From Phyllostachys edulis (lineage: Eukaryota; Streptophyta; Magnoliopsida; Poales; Poaceae), in assembly GCA_036346405.1 (NCBI GenBank), contig CM070566.1:12271533-12335532 (forward strand): DNA of 64,000 nt, given 5' to 3'. Shown here piece after piece: positions 35,601-47,329 of the stretch. The position numbers and the translations under genes were made by a program. Every line of letters starts with the position of its first letter. Position 1 is the stretch's first letter. Below the pieces are notes generated by a model, which saw nothing but the letters and a program-made list of their open reading frames with translations, did not search any database and was not told where the DNA came from.

Positions 35601-36349
35601 TCAAGGTGGGTCGAAGCAGAACCGACACCAACATCACCGGCATTGAAATTACCCAATGATTCGTGTGGAAAAACATCATTTGCCGGTACGGCGTACCAAG
35701 GCACGTCGTCGCCGACAATGGAAAGCAGTTCGACTCCGACCACTTCCGAAAATTATGTAACGACCTAGGCATAACGTTATGCTTCGCCTCCGTCGGGCAC
35801 CTAGAGTCCAACGGAGCCGTTGAGCGAGCCAACGGCAACCTCCTCGACGGGCTGAAGAAGCGCCTCGTAGGGCTGCCCAAGGGACTATGGCCCGAAGAGC
35901 TCCAGAAGGCCCTTTGGTCAATACGCACATCGCCCACCAGAGCCACAGGCTTTTCTCCTTTCAAGCTCCTCTTCGGAGATGAGGCCATGACGCCAGCGGA
36001 GTTCGCTGCTAATTCCTACCGAGCTACAACCTAGACAAACCCAGGAGAACGGGAGCTCTCGCTCGACCTCCTCGAGGAGCAACGCGTAAAGCTATCTCAA
36101 CCATGCAAAGATACAAACAGCAGCGCCGCTAGGGCATACAATGTAAGGGTCAAAGCCGCCACATCGCCAGGCGATCTCGTCTCAAACGAGCCACCAACCA
36201 AGCGGCGCCAGAAGCCGGAGTCTAAGTGGGAAGGACCGTATGTCGTCACAGGCACTACAAGGGTCGGCACGTTCCGCATCGCAACCCTGGAGGGAGACCA
36301 GTTGGGCCATACCTGGAACAACAAGTCCCTACGAAAGTTCTACTCTTAG
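32640..36349 (+). pseudogene. Tat pol polyprotein, disrupted
   Basis: Pol supplies protease, reverse transcriptase, RNase H and integrase. Seen in order: a protease region (VKRVLVDGG near 32708, then MDLLFVDAFDKMMI in another frame, YNAILGRATLNTFG at 32936), RT (WHMCVDFTDLNKACPKDDFP at 33511; LIAKVLATRLGRNHEAY at 33763), and RNase H (ELLLYIATTPSSVSAVLVQE near 34220). The extra RNase H of the Tat lineage follows (MYTDGS near 34618; GVKRVLIKSDSRLVTGHFDK at 34771). The integrase has HHCC residues near 35320-35450, Asp codons at 35532 and 35714 and Glu at 35822, keeping the D-35-E spacing. The RT YVDD site is hit by a 1-nt shift and reads IVGD at 33810. The C-terminus ends KSLRKFYS with TAG at 36347. 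Many frameshifts and stops are present. Confidence 0.9.
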
Positions 36350-36506
36350 CAATCATGTAAAACTTACAGGTGTTCGGAGAATAGCCCCGCCGCTTTCACA
36401 AGGTCAGGCATGTCTGTTTCTTTGTCAAAATAGCTTTCAACCGGAGGTCTATCTGCTCAAGTGGTAAAAATTGTAGGCCTCGTGCCGCTTTGATGGTCCC
36501 TCCGGA
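36350..36506 (+). other. Tat 3' region between pol and the first tandem array
   Basis: A short non-coding stretch after the integrase stop. Nothing is recognisable except that it leads into the first repeat unit. Confidence 0.5.
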
Positions 36507-37017
36507 GTGTATAAACGGCCACCGCGCATGGCCTCGCGCCCGGTGCCTGCATGCCCATCTGCTGACGCAGTGTATAAACGGCCACCGCTGCATGGCCTCA
36601 CGCCCGGTGCACACCGATGCCCATCGGCACAAAGTGTATAAACGGTTACCACGCATGGCTCGCATGCCGGTGCACACCGATGCCCACCGCGCGAACGCGA
36701 GTGTATAAGCAACTTGCACCGCGCATGGCCTCGCCATACGTGCACACCGATGCCCACCGCGGCACGAGTGTATAAATGAAACCACCACGCATGGCCTCGC
36801 GCTTCAGCACACACCGATGCCCACCGCGGCACGAGTGTATAAACGGTTACCGCCAGCATGGCTCGCGCCGGTGCACACCGATGCCCATCGCGGCACGAGT
36901 GTATAAACGGTTACGCGCATGGCCTCGCGCCCGGCACACCGATGCCCATCAGGCACGAGTGCATAAACGGTTATCACAAGATGGCCTCGCGCCGGTGCAC
37001 ACGATTACTGTGCGAGC
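36507..37017 (+). repeat. 60-67 bp tandem array in the Tat 3' region
   Basis: Eight units begin GTGTATAAACGG or a close variant at about 36507, 36571, 36634, 36701, 36768, 36835, 36899 and 36959, followed by a degenerate partial unit near 37018. Each unit also holds GCATGGCCTCGCGCC and CACACCGATGCCCA. Units differ by substitutions and short indels. Open frames across the array, such as the minus-strand ones, arise from the repetition and are not genes. Confidence 0.9.
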
Positions 37018-37129
37018 CTGATAAACGAATCACGAGCAGCGTGTACGCGAATCATAACCCGACTTGAGGCCGCCCAACCGCCAAATTTCAGTCGGGTGCG
37101 GCATGAGGCCGCCCCTCAAAAACAGAGTA

Positions 37130-37380
37130 TAGTTAGGGCTCCCGAGCCCTATCTAAAAGAGTATGGGGACCAGGCTTCGCCTCCCCCGCATAAAATAAGC
37201 AGCTAGGGCTCCCTGAGCCCTATCTAAAAGAGTATGGGGGACTTACGGCAGGCTTCGCCTCCCCCAAAAATAAAAATAGTTAGGGCTCCCGAGTCCCATC
37301 TAAAAAGTGTGGGGGCGGCAGGAGGCGCCTCCTGCGCAAAAATAAAAAGCAGTTAGGGCTCCCGAGCCCTATCTAAAATA
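37130..37380 (+). repeat. ~80-bp tandem array at the Tat 3' end
   Basis: Four units share TAGTTAGGGCTCCCGAGCCC, TATCTAAAAGAGTATGGGG and a CAGGCTTCGCCTCCCCC-like segment followed by AAAATAAAA. Units start at about 37130, 37200, 37278 and 37353; the last is cut off at the junction with the gag fragment. GGGCTC...GAGCCC makes a small hairpin in each unit. Confidence 0.85.
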
Positions 37381-37549
37381 GCATTGGGTGATCAGCAGCT
37401 TCCTCTCAATTACGCGAAGCCAATCATCGGCTTCTACCGACGAGACATGTCCAGAGAAAGTTGGCGGACGTGTCCTCATGAATTCAGCCAACTTGGATTG
37501 TCCCTGATGACCATGAGCGGCTGGGGCTTCTCCCTGATGATGGTTGTGG

Positions 37550-37593
<44 letters not shown>

Positions 37594-37653
37594 CATAGCC
37601 TGCATCGTGATCCGTTCATCATGGTATACATCATCCGAGTTTGTCTTTGCCAT
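37381..37653 (-). pseudogene. N-terminal gag fragment of another Ty3/gypsy element
   Basis: On the minus strand the frame starts MAKTNSDDVYHDERI, runs through 15 consecutive Asn residues and a HNHHQGEAP segment, and then reads LAEFMRTRPPTFSGH and ADDWLRVIERKLLITQC. The latter is the conserved start of the gypsy gag capsid domain. Only about 90 residues remain; the frame is cut at the junction with the Tat repeats at about 37381. The leader of this element would lie to the right, towards the gap. It is a separate insertion from the Tat element, and of opposite orientation. Confidence 0.85.
37549..37593 (+). repeat. (GTT)15 microsatellite
   Basis: A pure 45-bp GTT run on the plus strand. On the minus strand it encodes the poly-Asn tract of the gag fragment. 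Confidence 0.95.
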
Positions 37654-37950
37654 GAAAGCTCAAATTCTGCAAGTCAATAGGAGGTGCCTGGGTGGTCTTG
37701 CTCCGTAGGGGTTTGCTCATTGCCTACGATCCTTGGGCTCCGGATCCACCGGGCGGCATCAGATGGCGAGTCCGAACCATCTGGTGAAGCCCATAGGTTA
37801 GATAAGGTAGAGAGCACAAGGTGAGTTAAGAACTAGACAAGGGAATAGATTAAACCCAACAAACCTGACTCAAGAACTTCGAATGAAATAACTTTATTAA
37901 TAGCTTAATAGTATGGCTGCAACAAATGCCTAAGGGCCTTTGCAGCTCAT
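37654..37950 (-). other. Probable leader of the gag fragment
   Basis: No coding domain. By comparison with the arrangement at 48.8-49.4 kb, this is the untranslated leader upstream of a minus-strand gag. It runs into the assembly gap, so its LTR is not visible. Confidence 0.4.
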
Positions 37951-38050
37951 NNNNNNNNNNNNNNNNNNNNNNNNNNNNNNNNNNNNNNNNNNNNNNNNNN
38001 NNNNNNNNNNNNNNNNNNNNNNNNNNNNNNNNNNNNNNNNNNNNNNNNNN
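37951..38050. other. Assembly gap of 100 N
   Basis: Exactly 100 consecutive N. The round number suggests a scaffold gap of unknown true size. Features on either side may not be adjacent in the genome. Confidence 0.98.
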
Positions 38051-41000
38051 TATATCAATATAATGAATGATTTTTACAAAGGTAAAATAAGAATTTAAAC
38101 TCTTACCCCTACAAACAGATTTCAATGTATAGAATCACATGTCAAACTCCAAAACAGTTTAGACTTAACTGGCTACTAACAAGCAAGTATGAGATGGACC
38201 AAGGTGTATAAGGATGGCGAGGTTGGTGGCGGCATCGTTGTTAGGGCAATCGCTCAACGTGGCTAGACACTAGAAATTGAAGTCTAGACTAACATCTACC
38301 GCTACAACAAAGGCAACGCGGCGCCAATGCTCAAACGTGGTGACACAACTAGTTCTTCCATGACGACTTGGCATGCTAACGAGGTTAATCTGTGCCTACG
38401 CTACGGCCATCTACGAGCTTTATTGACTAGCCTAGAAGGTTTATAAGACAAAAAAAGGCTACAGAATGAAGCAAGGCTCACCCGAAACCGTAAGGAAGGA
38501 GATTGCGCAGGAGCGACATTGTGTGCTCCGCCGACCGACCGAAGGATTGTCAGCCTTTTGTGCATAGAAATAAAAAGGAGGCATGCATCGAGAGAGGAGA
38601 TCAAGGCAATCAAGATACGTGAGATGATGAAGGCAAATGCTCAACGGAAAGGCAAGGAGAAGGCGACGATGCAGAAAGCTTCTACAGTCTGCGGGCGACA
38701 TTTACTCCTTTCGCCTCTCGGTGAGGAAACATGCATGAGGAGGTGAGAATACCAAGAGGAAGTCAAGGTGACCAACACGAAGTCGATGAAGTCTGGAGAC
38801 TCACTCGGCGCTGAATCCAATGGCGTGAGCCCCGGCTAGATTTGGGGAGAATGCTTGTTCTTGACTACCCGAGGCGGAGAAGAGGGAAAAAAGTGGGGAG
38901 TAAGCAGCTGGGAGGTTGGCAAACATGGTGATGCACTTGGCCGGTGCTTAAATAGCGAGGAGGTGGCGAGACGAACGCTACAATACACGCTTGGGGGCAA
39001 GATTCGCTGCAAGCGCATTTGAGAACCGGGCGACTTGTGAGGTGACAAGGTCATGGCGAGATGATGGAGCGAGGCTCAGGTGAAGGCTTGACGCGGGCTC
39101 GTGCACGCGCCGAAAGTGATAACGTAATGGTTGACGAGCGTTGAAGGGCGCCGAGAAGATAAACAAGAAGGCGCTCGACACGGGTGGCCCGATCTTCTTG
39201 AGTAGAACCGTGATAAATAGTGCTTGACGATAAACAACACTACCGTGACACCACGGTCAATATTGATTTGCAAACTCTATGGATATTCGCCAACACGATG
39301 ATCACCGCTAGACCACTTTAGCTTAAGATCGCCAAGCTCTCAATTCCCAAATGCAACTTGACTTGTTTTTTCAAAACGAACAATAGATCGCTTAATTCTC
39401 GTAAATCCTCGTGATGAACTCGGTATGAAAGAAACAAGCAATAGCTTTTATAAACTAGTTGTAGGTTCATAACCGTAACGAGCGGCCTATATTAAGTGGG
39501 TCTTTGACAGAAACTCGACTTTGATCAAAATGTTGACCGATCAAGAATCATCATCACAAGTCACGTGAATACATGGCTGCAGGTACGCGGCGATTTAGCT
39601 ATAGTAATTCCCATTACCCCATACCATGATCATATGTTTGGCGGCAAGAACTCCACCTTATAAATCACTCTCCCACCATTTGGCTAGTAGTATGGATCAA
39701 ACCATAAATGCTTTGGAATTTAAAGAATAAATGAGACTTTGCACTTATGGGCTAATTCTAACATTTTAAACACGATGAGAAAGCAAATAGTAGACTTAAA
39801 AATGATCATGTGAAGTCATGGCTCCTTTTGCCAAGATGACCGCTCAATACAAGAATTAACTGCTAAGTTTGGTTGTGATGAAACAAGCATGGACTTCAAG
39901 CTATGACTCTCTGCCGTGTTGACCAATCTGCTTCCGAACTTCATGACTTCACGATAACTTCCAGAAAGGACACAGTGAATTGTGGCTTGTTTAGCAGTCT
40001 GAACTAGAAATTTTTCACATTAGACGTATTTGCTGACACAAGCTTATACTTTGATCCAGTCTATTACCATCTCCATCCTTGAATTTTGTATGTGGATATC
40101 TGTGTGCCTCTGACATGAGAATTTGGTTTTGTCTTTTTCCAAAAACATGTTCTAGAACAACTAATTATCTCCTTCATCTTTTGGAAGAGTTTATTTATTG
40201 GGTTTAAAAAGGTTTGCTAGCAAAAAAAAATACAACAAGGAAAGTGTTTGATGACAAAGCAAAGCTTTTCCTTATTTTCTTTATGAAGGTAATTCTACAA
40301 TAGTGAAATGTGCTAGCTTCTTGAATTCCAAAATTTTCAACTGCCGCTTCTAATACAGAAACAAATTCACAAAATTGCGTAAAAATCTCTAATTAGAATA
40401 TCAAGAATGAGATTTTGAGAAAACCAATCTAGAACTAAAGAAATTCCATCGACCTTAGCTTGTCCTCTAATTCAACCAATACGAGCTACTAACATATAGA
40501 AACTCAGATTTTCCCTTTTCCTAATTCAACTAATACAAACTTTCCTTTGATCATGTTGTACCTATGTTTTTGAAACCTTGTTTTAAATTTCAAAACTATT
40601 ATGCATTGTTTTTTTACATAAAATGATAAGTTCAAAACTATGTTGCAACATGACCAATGTTTATTGATGTGGAAGTTATGAACACCGATATTCAAGTTGT
40701 TCTTGGTGATGAGGGGTCGCAATCGACCTCAAGTAGTATTATGGATGGTCTCTACATTGTACAAGGAAATTGCGTATTTATAAGTATACTTTTGACAATT
40801 AGTGTTTATAAGTTACACTTTGATGTTTTTTGTTTATAGTAACTGACATTACCTTTCTCATTTGCAGAGCATCGTGAAGGAAGAGGCAACTACAATAATG
40901 TCTTTCCTTCTCCAAATGAAGTCATGTCAATTCTTGTGCAGTATGCTTTATTGGGCGTTGTTTGTGTGATCATGATTTATCAATTTTAAAAGTAAGACTA

Positions 41001-41370
41001 TTGTACTTTTGCTTTTCAATGAAAAGTGCTAGTCAAACCTAAAATGAAGATTCAGGAGTTCGAAGTAGCATATATGACAAGACAAAAGAACTTACAAAGA
41101 GTTGCAAATTGCCTGGCCAGGGGATTTGGACATCAAGGTACTTTGTATTGCATATTCTTTTTTTGCTTCCTATTATAGTATTTTGGACATAGTAGTGTTT
41201 GGTTTGGTCTCATGGATGTCCTATAAATGTATCAACTTAGAGTAGTTCAATTCAAGGTTCTTGCGATTCTTTTACATTTGTAGTCGACGAGGATATAATA
41301 ATCCTCATTTTACCTTTTATCTATAATTTTATTATAGGTAAATATGACGCCATGAACCCCGAAGCATTCT
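38051..41370. other. Unassigned region after the gap
   Basis: No transposon or host domain could be identified. The part at 38.4-39.2 kb is GC-richer with a weak minus-strand TATA-like word (TATTTAAG at 38948-38955), possibly an LTR remnant. At 40.66-41.14 kb there are short exon-like open stretches (FIDVEVMNTDIQVVLGDEG at 40660; FEVAYMTRQKNLQRVANCLA near 41060, followed by a CAAG|GTAC donor). They may be a gene fragment, but I recognise no family. The rest is AT-rich. Confidence 0.35.
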
Positions 41371-41754
41371 CTTTAATGTTATGAAGGAAGAACCAAATGG
41401 ATGGTCGTGAAGTTCTTCATTACTCACCCCCATAGTCGTAAGTTATGCTACGATTATCCCATAGTCGTAAGTCTTGCTATTTACTACCTCATAGTCATAG
41501 ATTCCTCTACGACTAGGTCACCACCTACCACCTTATAATCAAATGAACCCGCACAAGCCGGTCTTATTGATTAAGGGATTCAAATAAATATCATACGTCG
41601 TTATTCTTACGTAATAATGGCACGTAATACCCCATTATCTCGTATATAGTCATGAGTATGCGGAGGAATTAATACACCGTATTACTACCAACATGCTACA
41701 TAAAGAGGTGATGAGGCGCCGCTTACTCGGAGTAATCGCCATTCCTTCACGCAT

Positions 41755-41763
41755 TATAAAAGG
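41755..41763 (+). promoter_or_regulatory. TATA box of the Tat-like 5' LTR
   Basis: TATAAAAGG, about 240 bp before the LTR end, in the position expected for an LTR promoter. Confidence 0.55.
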
Positions 41764-42005
41764 CGGAACTAGAGAAAGGGAGGAAGATCGAGCCATCGTG
41801 AATACAAGCACTATCTGCATAGTCTTAGTTTTTCCCGATTGTTCAAGAAATACACTCAATACCATACACACACGTGAGTAGGGTTGTTATTCTCTCCTAG
41901 GCGTCCAACTCAGTATAAAATTCCTGCGGTTAATCTCGCATGATTCTATTCTAGAGACCCCGAATCAAACAATCTTTACGTAAGTTCGGTTCTAAAACAC
42001 GGACA

Positions 42006-42024
42006 TTGCGGCCGACCGTGGGGA
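42006..42024 (+). other. Primer-binding site of the Tat-like element
   Basis: TTGCGGCCGACCGTGGGGA follows an LTR end reading GGACA. It resembles the TTGGCGCCG core found at 31112, with GGCGCC replaced by GCGGCC. Confidence 0.6.
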
Positions 42025-42074
42025 TCTTCCGGTAATTTCTTGTCAACATTCTCTCTGCTTTCCAAATCTCATGC

Positions 42075-42218
42075 ATGGCAGAGAATGGAACGAGAGAACT
42101 GGTTCGACTGGCAGACACGCAGACGTCGACATGGATGCCTGATCTTACATTTAACCGTGATGACTCATCTAGGATTGTCCCGATCCAGGAGACAAATGTC
42201 GGTGGAGTTGAGGAGGGA
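42075..42218 (+). pseudogene. Gag of the Tat-like element, 5' part
   Basis: The ATG at 42075, 51 bases after the PBS-like word, opens a frame beginning MAENGTRELVRLADTQTS that stays open until the LTR array cuts in at 42219. About 48 codons belong to this element. The frame I read past 42219 is array DNA. The rest of gag lies 18 kb away at 60420. I assign it to gag by position and by the recognisable gag on the other side. Confidence 0.65.
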
Positions 42219-45200
42219 TGTCGGGACCCAAAATACAATTGGACCTTCTGTATATCGTGACTAGTCCAGGATCACGCTAGTGCACACAGTGACAACATCA
42301 GTGAAATATCAATTCCATATACAAAGATAACTAATAAATAGGCAAATACAATAAACATCAGAGTAAAGACCTTAAGGTCAAAGCTTACAATTAATGCCTT
42401 AGAAGGCAAAAAGCTCAATGAAGCTGCAGCGGAACGAAACGGGATAACTCCAGTGAAGCCCATCCATATGCCCACAGGCAATCGGCTGGGGTGCGCGACC
42501 TAGTTCTCCACGATCCTTGAAGTAGACCTTGTTGACTGGCGATTCCTTCACTTCTGCTTGATTCGTCAAAGCAAGCGTGAGTACACACCGTACTCGCAAG
42601 TCATACCACAGAAATGCAATTATAGATGCAGGCTTATTCCAAGGGAATGGCATTCTGTGGTTATTTTGCAGAAATGCAACATTTGCAATTGAATACAAAT
42701 AATAGATTGAAAACCAAGTAAAACAAATAGATAATCATAATTTAACAATTTGATTTCACAAAGACACACACCATTTAAACAGATTATTCACATAGCCATA
42801 TGACTTAGATCACACAGCTCCCTTCCCACACAGTTTTATGAAAATCTACCCCTAGTGTGAAATCCCCGAGCACGTCCATAACCGCGGACACGGCTATTCG
42901 AATAGTTTTACACTCTGCAGAGGTTGTACAGCTTTACCCACAAGACACGAATTCTCTAGTTTGTTTGGCATCCGTCGATACCACTGCTCACTACCTTAGG
43001 TAAGCAGTCTAGAGCACGTGACAAGGCCTTTACAAAGTCCTGCTTTGACCCAGTTCTGCTCGCTAAGGTTTCGCCGCCTGGCCCCCTCTTGCGCCCGAAT
43101 TGTCAACCAAAACAGAACTGAATCAAAACATCGCTAATTAATTAGCCAGGTCCGTCCCATACCAGACATGTGGTTGTACGGTTAAGGCCCAGTTCAATGG
43201 CGCACATGGCAGGTCCTTAATTGACCAAGGCAAGACTTCCACATGCCAACCAAAACCACACGACCACACAGATTATTATCCACACAGATCACACATCCAC
43301 CATTTCACACAGGATCCACCTCCTTACTCACCCTATTCAACTTTTTACCACCCGGTTGATTTAAGTGCAACACATGCCACAAAGACACATAGTACACACA
43401 GATTATTATAAGATTGCATATTCACTTAGTCAGATTAATAATTGCAGTCTCACATGAATAAGTGATTCGTGGCATGGCTAAGCAATCTACTCGTACTAAC
43501 CAACCCACGTTGGTGCTACAATATTTACCAACTATTAAATAACCAAGCTAGGGTGACAAAAGATTATGACATATCAAATAGGCAAGAAGGTTATAACAAA
43601 TGGGATAATAGCTACACCCAAAAAGCATTTTAAATAAATACTTAAAGTAAATGCAATAATTTGAATCAAAGTAACCTTTGAAAACTGGGATTCAATATGA
43701 TCAAAGGTACAACTTGCCTTGCTAGAGCAATGACGATCTTGAATTAACTTCGATCTTCAACTTCCTTGAACTTCAGCCTTCTGACGATTCTCAAACTTCG
43801 CGCCTAACGGTAGAAAGACACGCAAAAACAAACCAAAGACAAAAGACAAATCAAATAAACTCCAAACTGAAATTGAATGGTACCGAAGGTAGATAATGAA
43901 TTGAGATGAATTTGGGAACTTGAATGGGTTCAATCTAATTGGACGGAGAAGATACTACTTCTAAGAATCACAAGAAATGATAGTTATGAGAGAAAAGAAT
44001 ATTCAGAGAATATTCCTTGGATTAAATATAATGAGTTGGAGGCTTACAGGACAAGCAAAGGGTTCACCAAAAGAGCCGATCGGTCGTGGCGCCACGTGGT
44101 CTTGGTGACAGAACTAAAACGACGCCGGGATCCTCGCCAAGAGAATCCAAGATCACGACCTAAGAACACAAGCGGCGATTCCAACAGAGGTGGCGAGACG
44201 GGCCGAGGTGCACCAGAGGCTATTTAACCCAACAGGAACAAATTCCAACAAAGGACTCTAAGCTTGGACGGATTGTGGCATAAACGAAGGCACAATCGAA
44301 AAGGCGATTTGGGTTATGGGAGAGAGGTCGAGGCGATTCTTTTTGACGCGATCTGCTCCTAAAATAGAGCAGGAAGGAGGAGATTGAGAAGAGAAACCGC
44401 GGTGGTGTCTCGTGGTTTGGATCGGATTCAAGGAGTCCTAGTCGGTCGGGGAAGATGCATTGTAGGGGGGCCACCGCCACCAAACAAATAAAAGAGAAAG
44501 TTTGGCTCTACCGGGCTTCACGCGATTGATTCGCCCCAAGGGAGAAACAGTGGCGCTGGGCGTAGCTGAGCTCCTTGCGGCATACGTGAGAAAAAGGCAG
44601 TTCGGCGCTACCTTGGGCCGCCCTCACGCGCAAAGGAAAGAGGAGGCGATGGCTTGGCTGCTGCACGTGCACAGGGAAACGGACGGGAGCCCAGGCGCAT
44701 GGCTTGGTGTTGGTTGGCTGCACGTAGATGACCGAAACCAGCAAGGCAACAGGATGAAATGATGCACAGTGCACATGCATGAACAGTGCATGGGTGTGGC
44801 CGGCGGCCGGAGCAGACGCAGCGGCGATGAAGGGCAAACGGAAAGGAAACGACGAGCCGGAGATGATGACGCGGTCCAGACATCAAGATTCGGCTCCATG
44901 CGACGGCAGCGACGCGAAGAACGGCGACCACGGCGGCCTCACGGGCGCGTAACGCTTCCGGCGTTGCTCTGCGAAAAGGGAGGTGAGCACGGCGTAGAAC
45001 GCGGCGATGCGAACCCAACGGTGGTGGAGTTGAAGGCAGGGGATCAACGGTTGCGGAGTAATTGGCCGGAGAAGGACGACGTACAAGAGGAGAGAGAATG
45101 CTCGATTCTCAGCGCATGGTTGATGAAACTTGAATCTAAAAGAGGGGAAAAATAGGTATGAACGAGGGGCACGAGATGACGCGATCGGATTTTAGAGAAA

Positions 45201-45958
45201 CTCACCGAGGAAGCGAGGGGCTCGACGAACGTCATGGCTCGACATGGCCGACGGTGCTCCGGAGATCTTCGGGCGAAGGAAAGGGAGCATGACGTAGAGG
45301 ACGACGACGCGAAGCCAACGCCGTAGACGGTTCGGCCGGCGGACGTCGGACGAAGGCGCAGTTCGTCGGAGAAGAACTTCGGTTGAAGCTCGGTTTTCTG
45401 CAGATTGCGATGAAACGAGGATGATTCGGAGGAAACCAAATCAGGGGATTGGAAGAGGAGATCAAGACGGATGCGTGAGCGCAAACGGCTCGCTTTTCTA
45501 CGCACCGAGGAGAAAGATATGGAATTTTGAATTTTGAGATACGCACGGGAGAGAATCGGTTTTGAACTCTCGGCTGGAGGTTGCAGATGAACAGTAGATG
45601 CGATTTACTGTAGCACATTGATCCGGATGAACAGTGCCCTGATGGGTACTGTAGCAGTGCGGCAGGAGAGAGAAAATCAGGATTTTGGGAATTAAAGAAA
45701 TTTCCAAAAATCGAGGAGATCCAAATAAATAGCAAACAAATCCAGAAAAATCTCAGAAAATACCAGAAAATTCCTTGGAACACAAGGAAGCTAAATAACA
45801 TTGGTTTTTATTTAATTGATGTTTAGATTAGTCAAATTAAATATTTTTAATTTAGAAAATTCCCAATTGCTTTTATTAATTCAAATAAAATTGGTGAAAT
45901 TTTCCAGGACCTAAACTATTTAAAAGATTTTTGAAAACCCAAATTTTGGGACGTTACA
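42219..45958 (-). repeat. LTR copy A
   Basis: On the plus strand it opens TGTCGGGACCCAAAATAC and closes TTTTGGGACGTTACA, giving TG...CA ends with inverted GGGAC/GTCCC. It is 3,740 bp long. The central 44.5-45.6 kb is GC-rich and almost identical to copy B. Open frames in that part recur in copies A and B because the LTRs are copies, and none has a recognisable domain. A weak TATA-like word (CTATTTTAG on the minus strand) is at 44357-44365. Confidence 0.88.
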
Positions 45959-45968
45959 AACCTCCCTT
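45959..45968 (-). other. Polypurine tract of internal region 1
   Basis: On the minus strand AAGGGAGGTT lies directly before LTR copy A (TGTAACGTCCC). It has the composition and position of a plus-strand primer. Confidence 0.7.
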
Positions 45969-47329
45969 AAAGGAATCTCGCCCCGAGATTCAGTCGGCTA
46001 TGAATAGGTTAAAGAACTCACCTTTCTGTTCTCTTCCGCTTTCAAACCGCTTTGACTTTGACAGACTACTCATGAAAGCACTTGCGAACAACGCCCCGCT
46101 TTGAACTACTCGCTTCAACGAAATCTTGGCAAAATGGCTCCTAGCAGAAGGCTTGAAACTCGACAGCTTCGACGGCCATTTGATCGGCAGTTTCGCAGAC
46201 ACTTCGAGTTGAGGAGATCCCGCTTCTAACCGTAATTTAGATCAACAAATTCTCCTTGAGCTTCGAATCAACACACCGACACCTCTATCACCTCTGCTAT
46301 ACAATCCTTAACAGAGACCTTAACAGCATCCAAAGGATGAACATGGTCATGAGAGTGATAATCGATAATCCGCTGTAGCTTTTCTCGCCGAATCTGTTAC
46401 TCACAATCCCTTCAGATTTAAGACACTTGGCCTTCGCTTCTTGATTAGTGTAAAATCCACATACTTCGTGATTTGTTCTCGCCTCTAGCCGAGCAATGAC
46501 TTGCAATCAACCACCGCAATTTTTAGATGGTGACAATCGTGAATCGACCGGCAAATCGATGTCAGAGGAAACTCTGCACAGAACACTTACTTGCTCGACC
46601 TGGTACCATGAGTTAAGACACGACTCACTATTCTTTCAATTTGTCCGCTGATTCAGGGTGATACACAGATCGAATCGAATGAGCATCCAAGGCTTTATAG
46701 CACTCACAATCGACACGAGGTAAACCGATCCTCATCCGACACTAACTTTTCTCGACACATCGCAAATGGATCACCTCGTTGATCTCGCACTATAGCCATT
46801 TCGTGAATACCATCTCTCGCTATATACAATCTCTACCGATACCACTTTGCTGACAATCTTCAAACTCAGTGATATTACTAGGAATGAACAGCAGATTTCT
46901 TTGACAAAACTGCCTAGTCAAGCCTAATTTTCTAGCATCGGTTTGAACTCTGGGGTTCAACAGATATCTTGTCGTGACCGACCAAGACTCCACTTCGATT
47001 CCACAAGTAACTTTAGTCGATCGAACAATAGATTATTGCGATAGCTTTATGAAATTCTCACCGATTCAATTCACTGCACGACTCTAAAGCGATCTTGTTC
47101 TTTACAATGAAGAGGGTCTTGGCTATCTTGAAATGACTGCTTATCGATATTTAATCGACATCGCCTTTGTTCACAGATGATTCGAGAAAGTTGAAATTTC
47201 ACCAAAACTCAAACAAGCCGACTCGACGCCTCAAGATTAGCTCCTCGATATACCGAGATTCTCGCACATCCTGGGCTACCATTTCACTTTACAATAAATA
47301 CTAACACTCACCGAAATGTAGGCTTGATT
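45969..47329 (-). other. Internal region 1 beyond gag, unrecognised
   Basis: In a complete gypsy element this place would hold pol. I see no RT, RNase H or integrase motif in any minus-strand frame. Short open pieces such as the one starting MQVIARLEARTNHEV at 46506 are matched only in the other internal region. The element therefore looks gag-only. Confidence 0.55.

Larger units (their letters stand above)
30484..37380 (+). mobile_element. Tat-lineage Ty3/gypsy retrotransposon lacking its 3' LTR
   Basis: In order: 5' LTR (30484-31109), PBS (31113), gag (31173-32622), protease, reverse transcriptase, RNase H, a second archaeal-type RNase H, integrase (to 36349), then a long 3' region with two tandem arrays. 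The second RNase H and the long 3' non-coding region are marks of the Tat lineage. The coding frame is broken many times. No second LTR appears: the 3' region passes directly into a foreign gag fragment at about 37380, so the element is truncated, or the assembly is misjoined there. Confidence 0.88.

Noticed and set aside
36507..37017. Regular repeats resembling a CRISPR array
   Set aside because: Units are contiguous and similar along their whole length, with no unique spacers, and they lie in the 3' region of a plant retrotransposon.
40657..40839. Short open frame starting MFIDVEVMN as a gene
   Set aside because: Only 60 codons with no recognisable family; noted in the regional entry as an exon-like stretch only.
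44769..45155. Long GC-rich open frames as host genes (also at 51998-52375)
   Set aside because: They lie inside LTR copies, recur because the LTRs are duplicated, overlap open frames on the other strand and have no known domain.
45969..47329. Pol-derived coding in the array interior
   Set aside because: No RT, RNase H or integrase motif could be found in any minus-strand frame of either interior.
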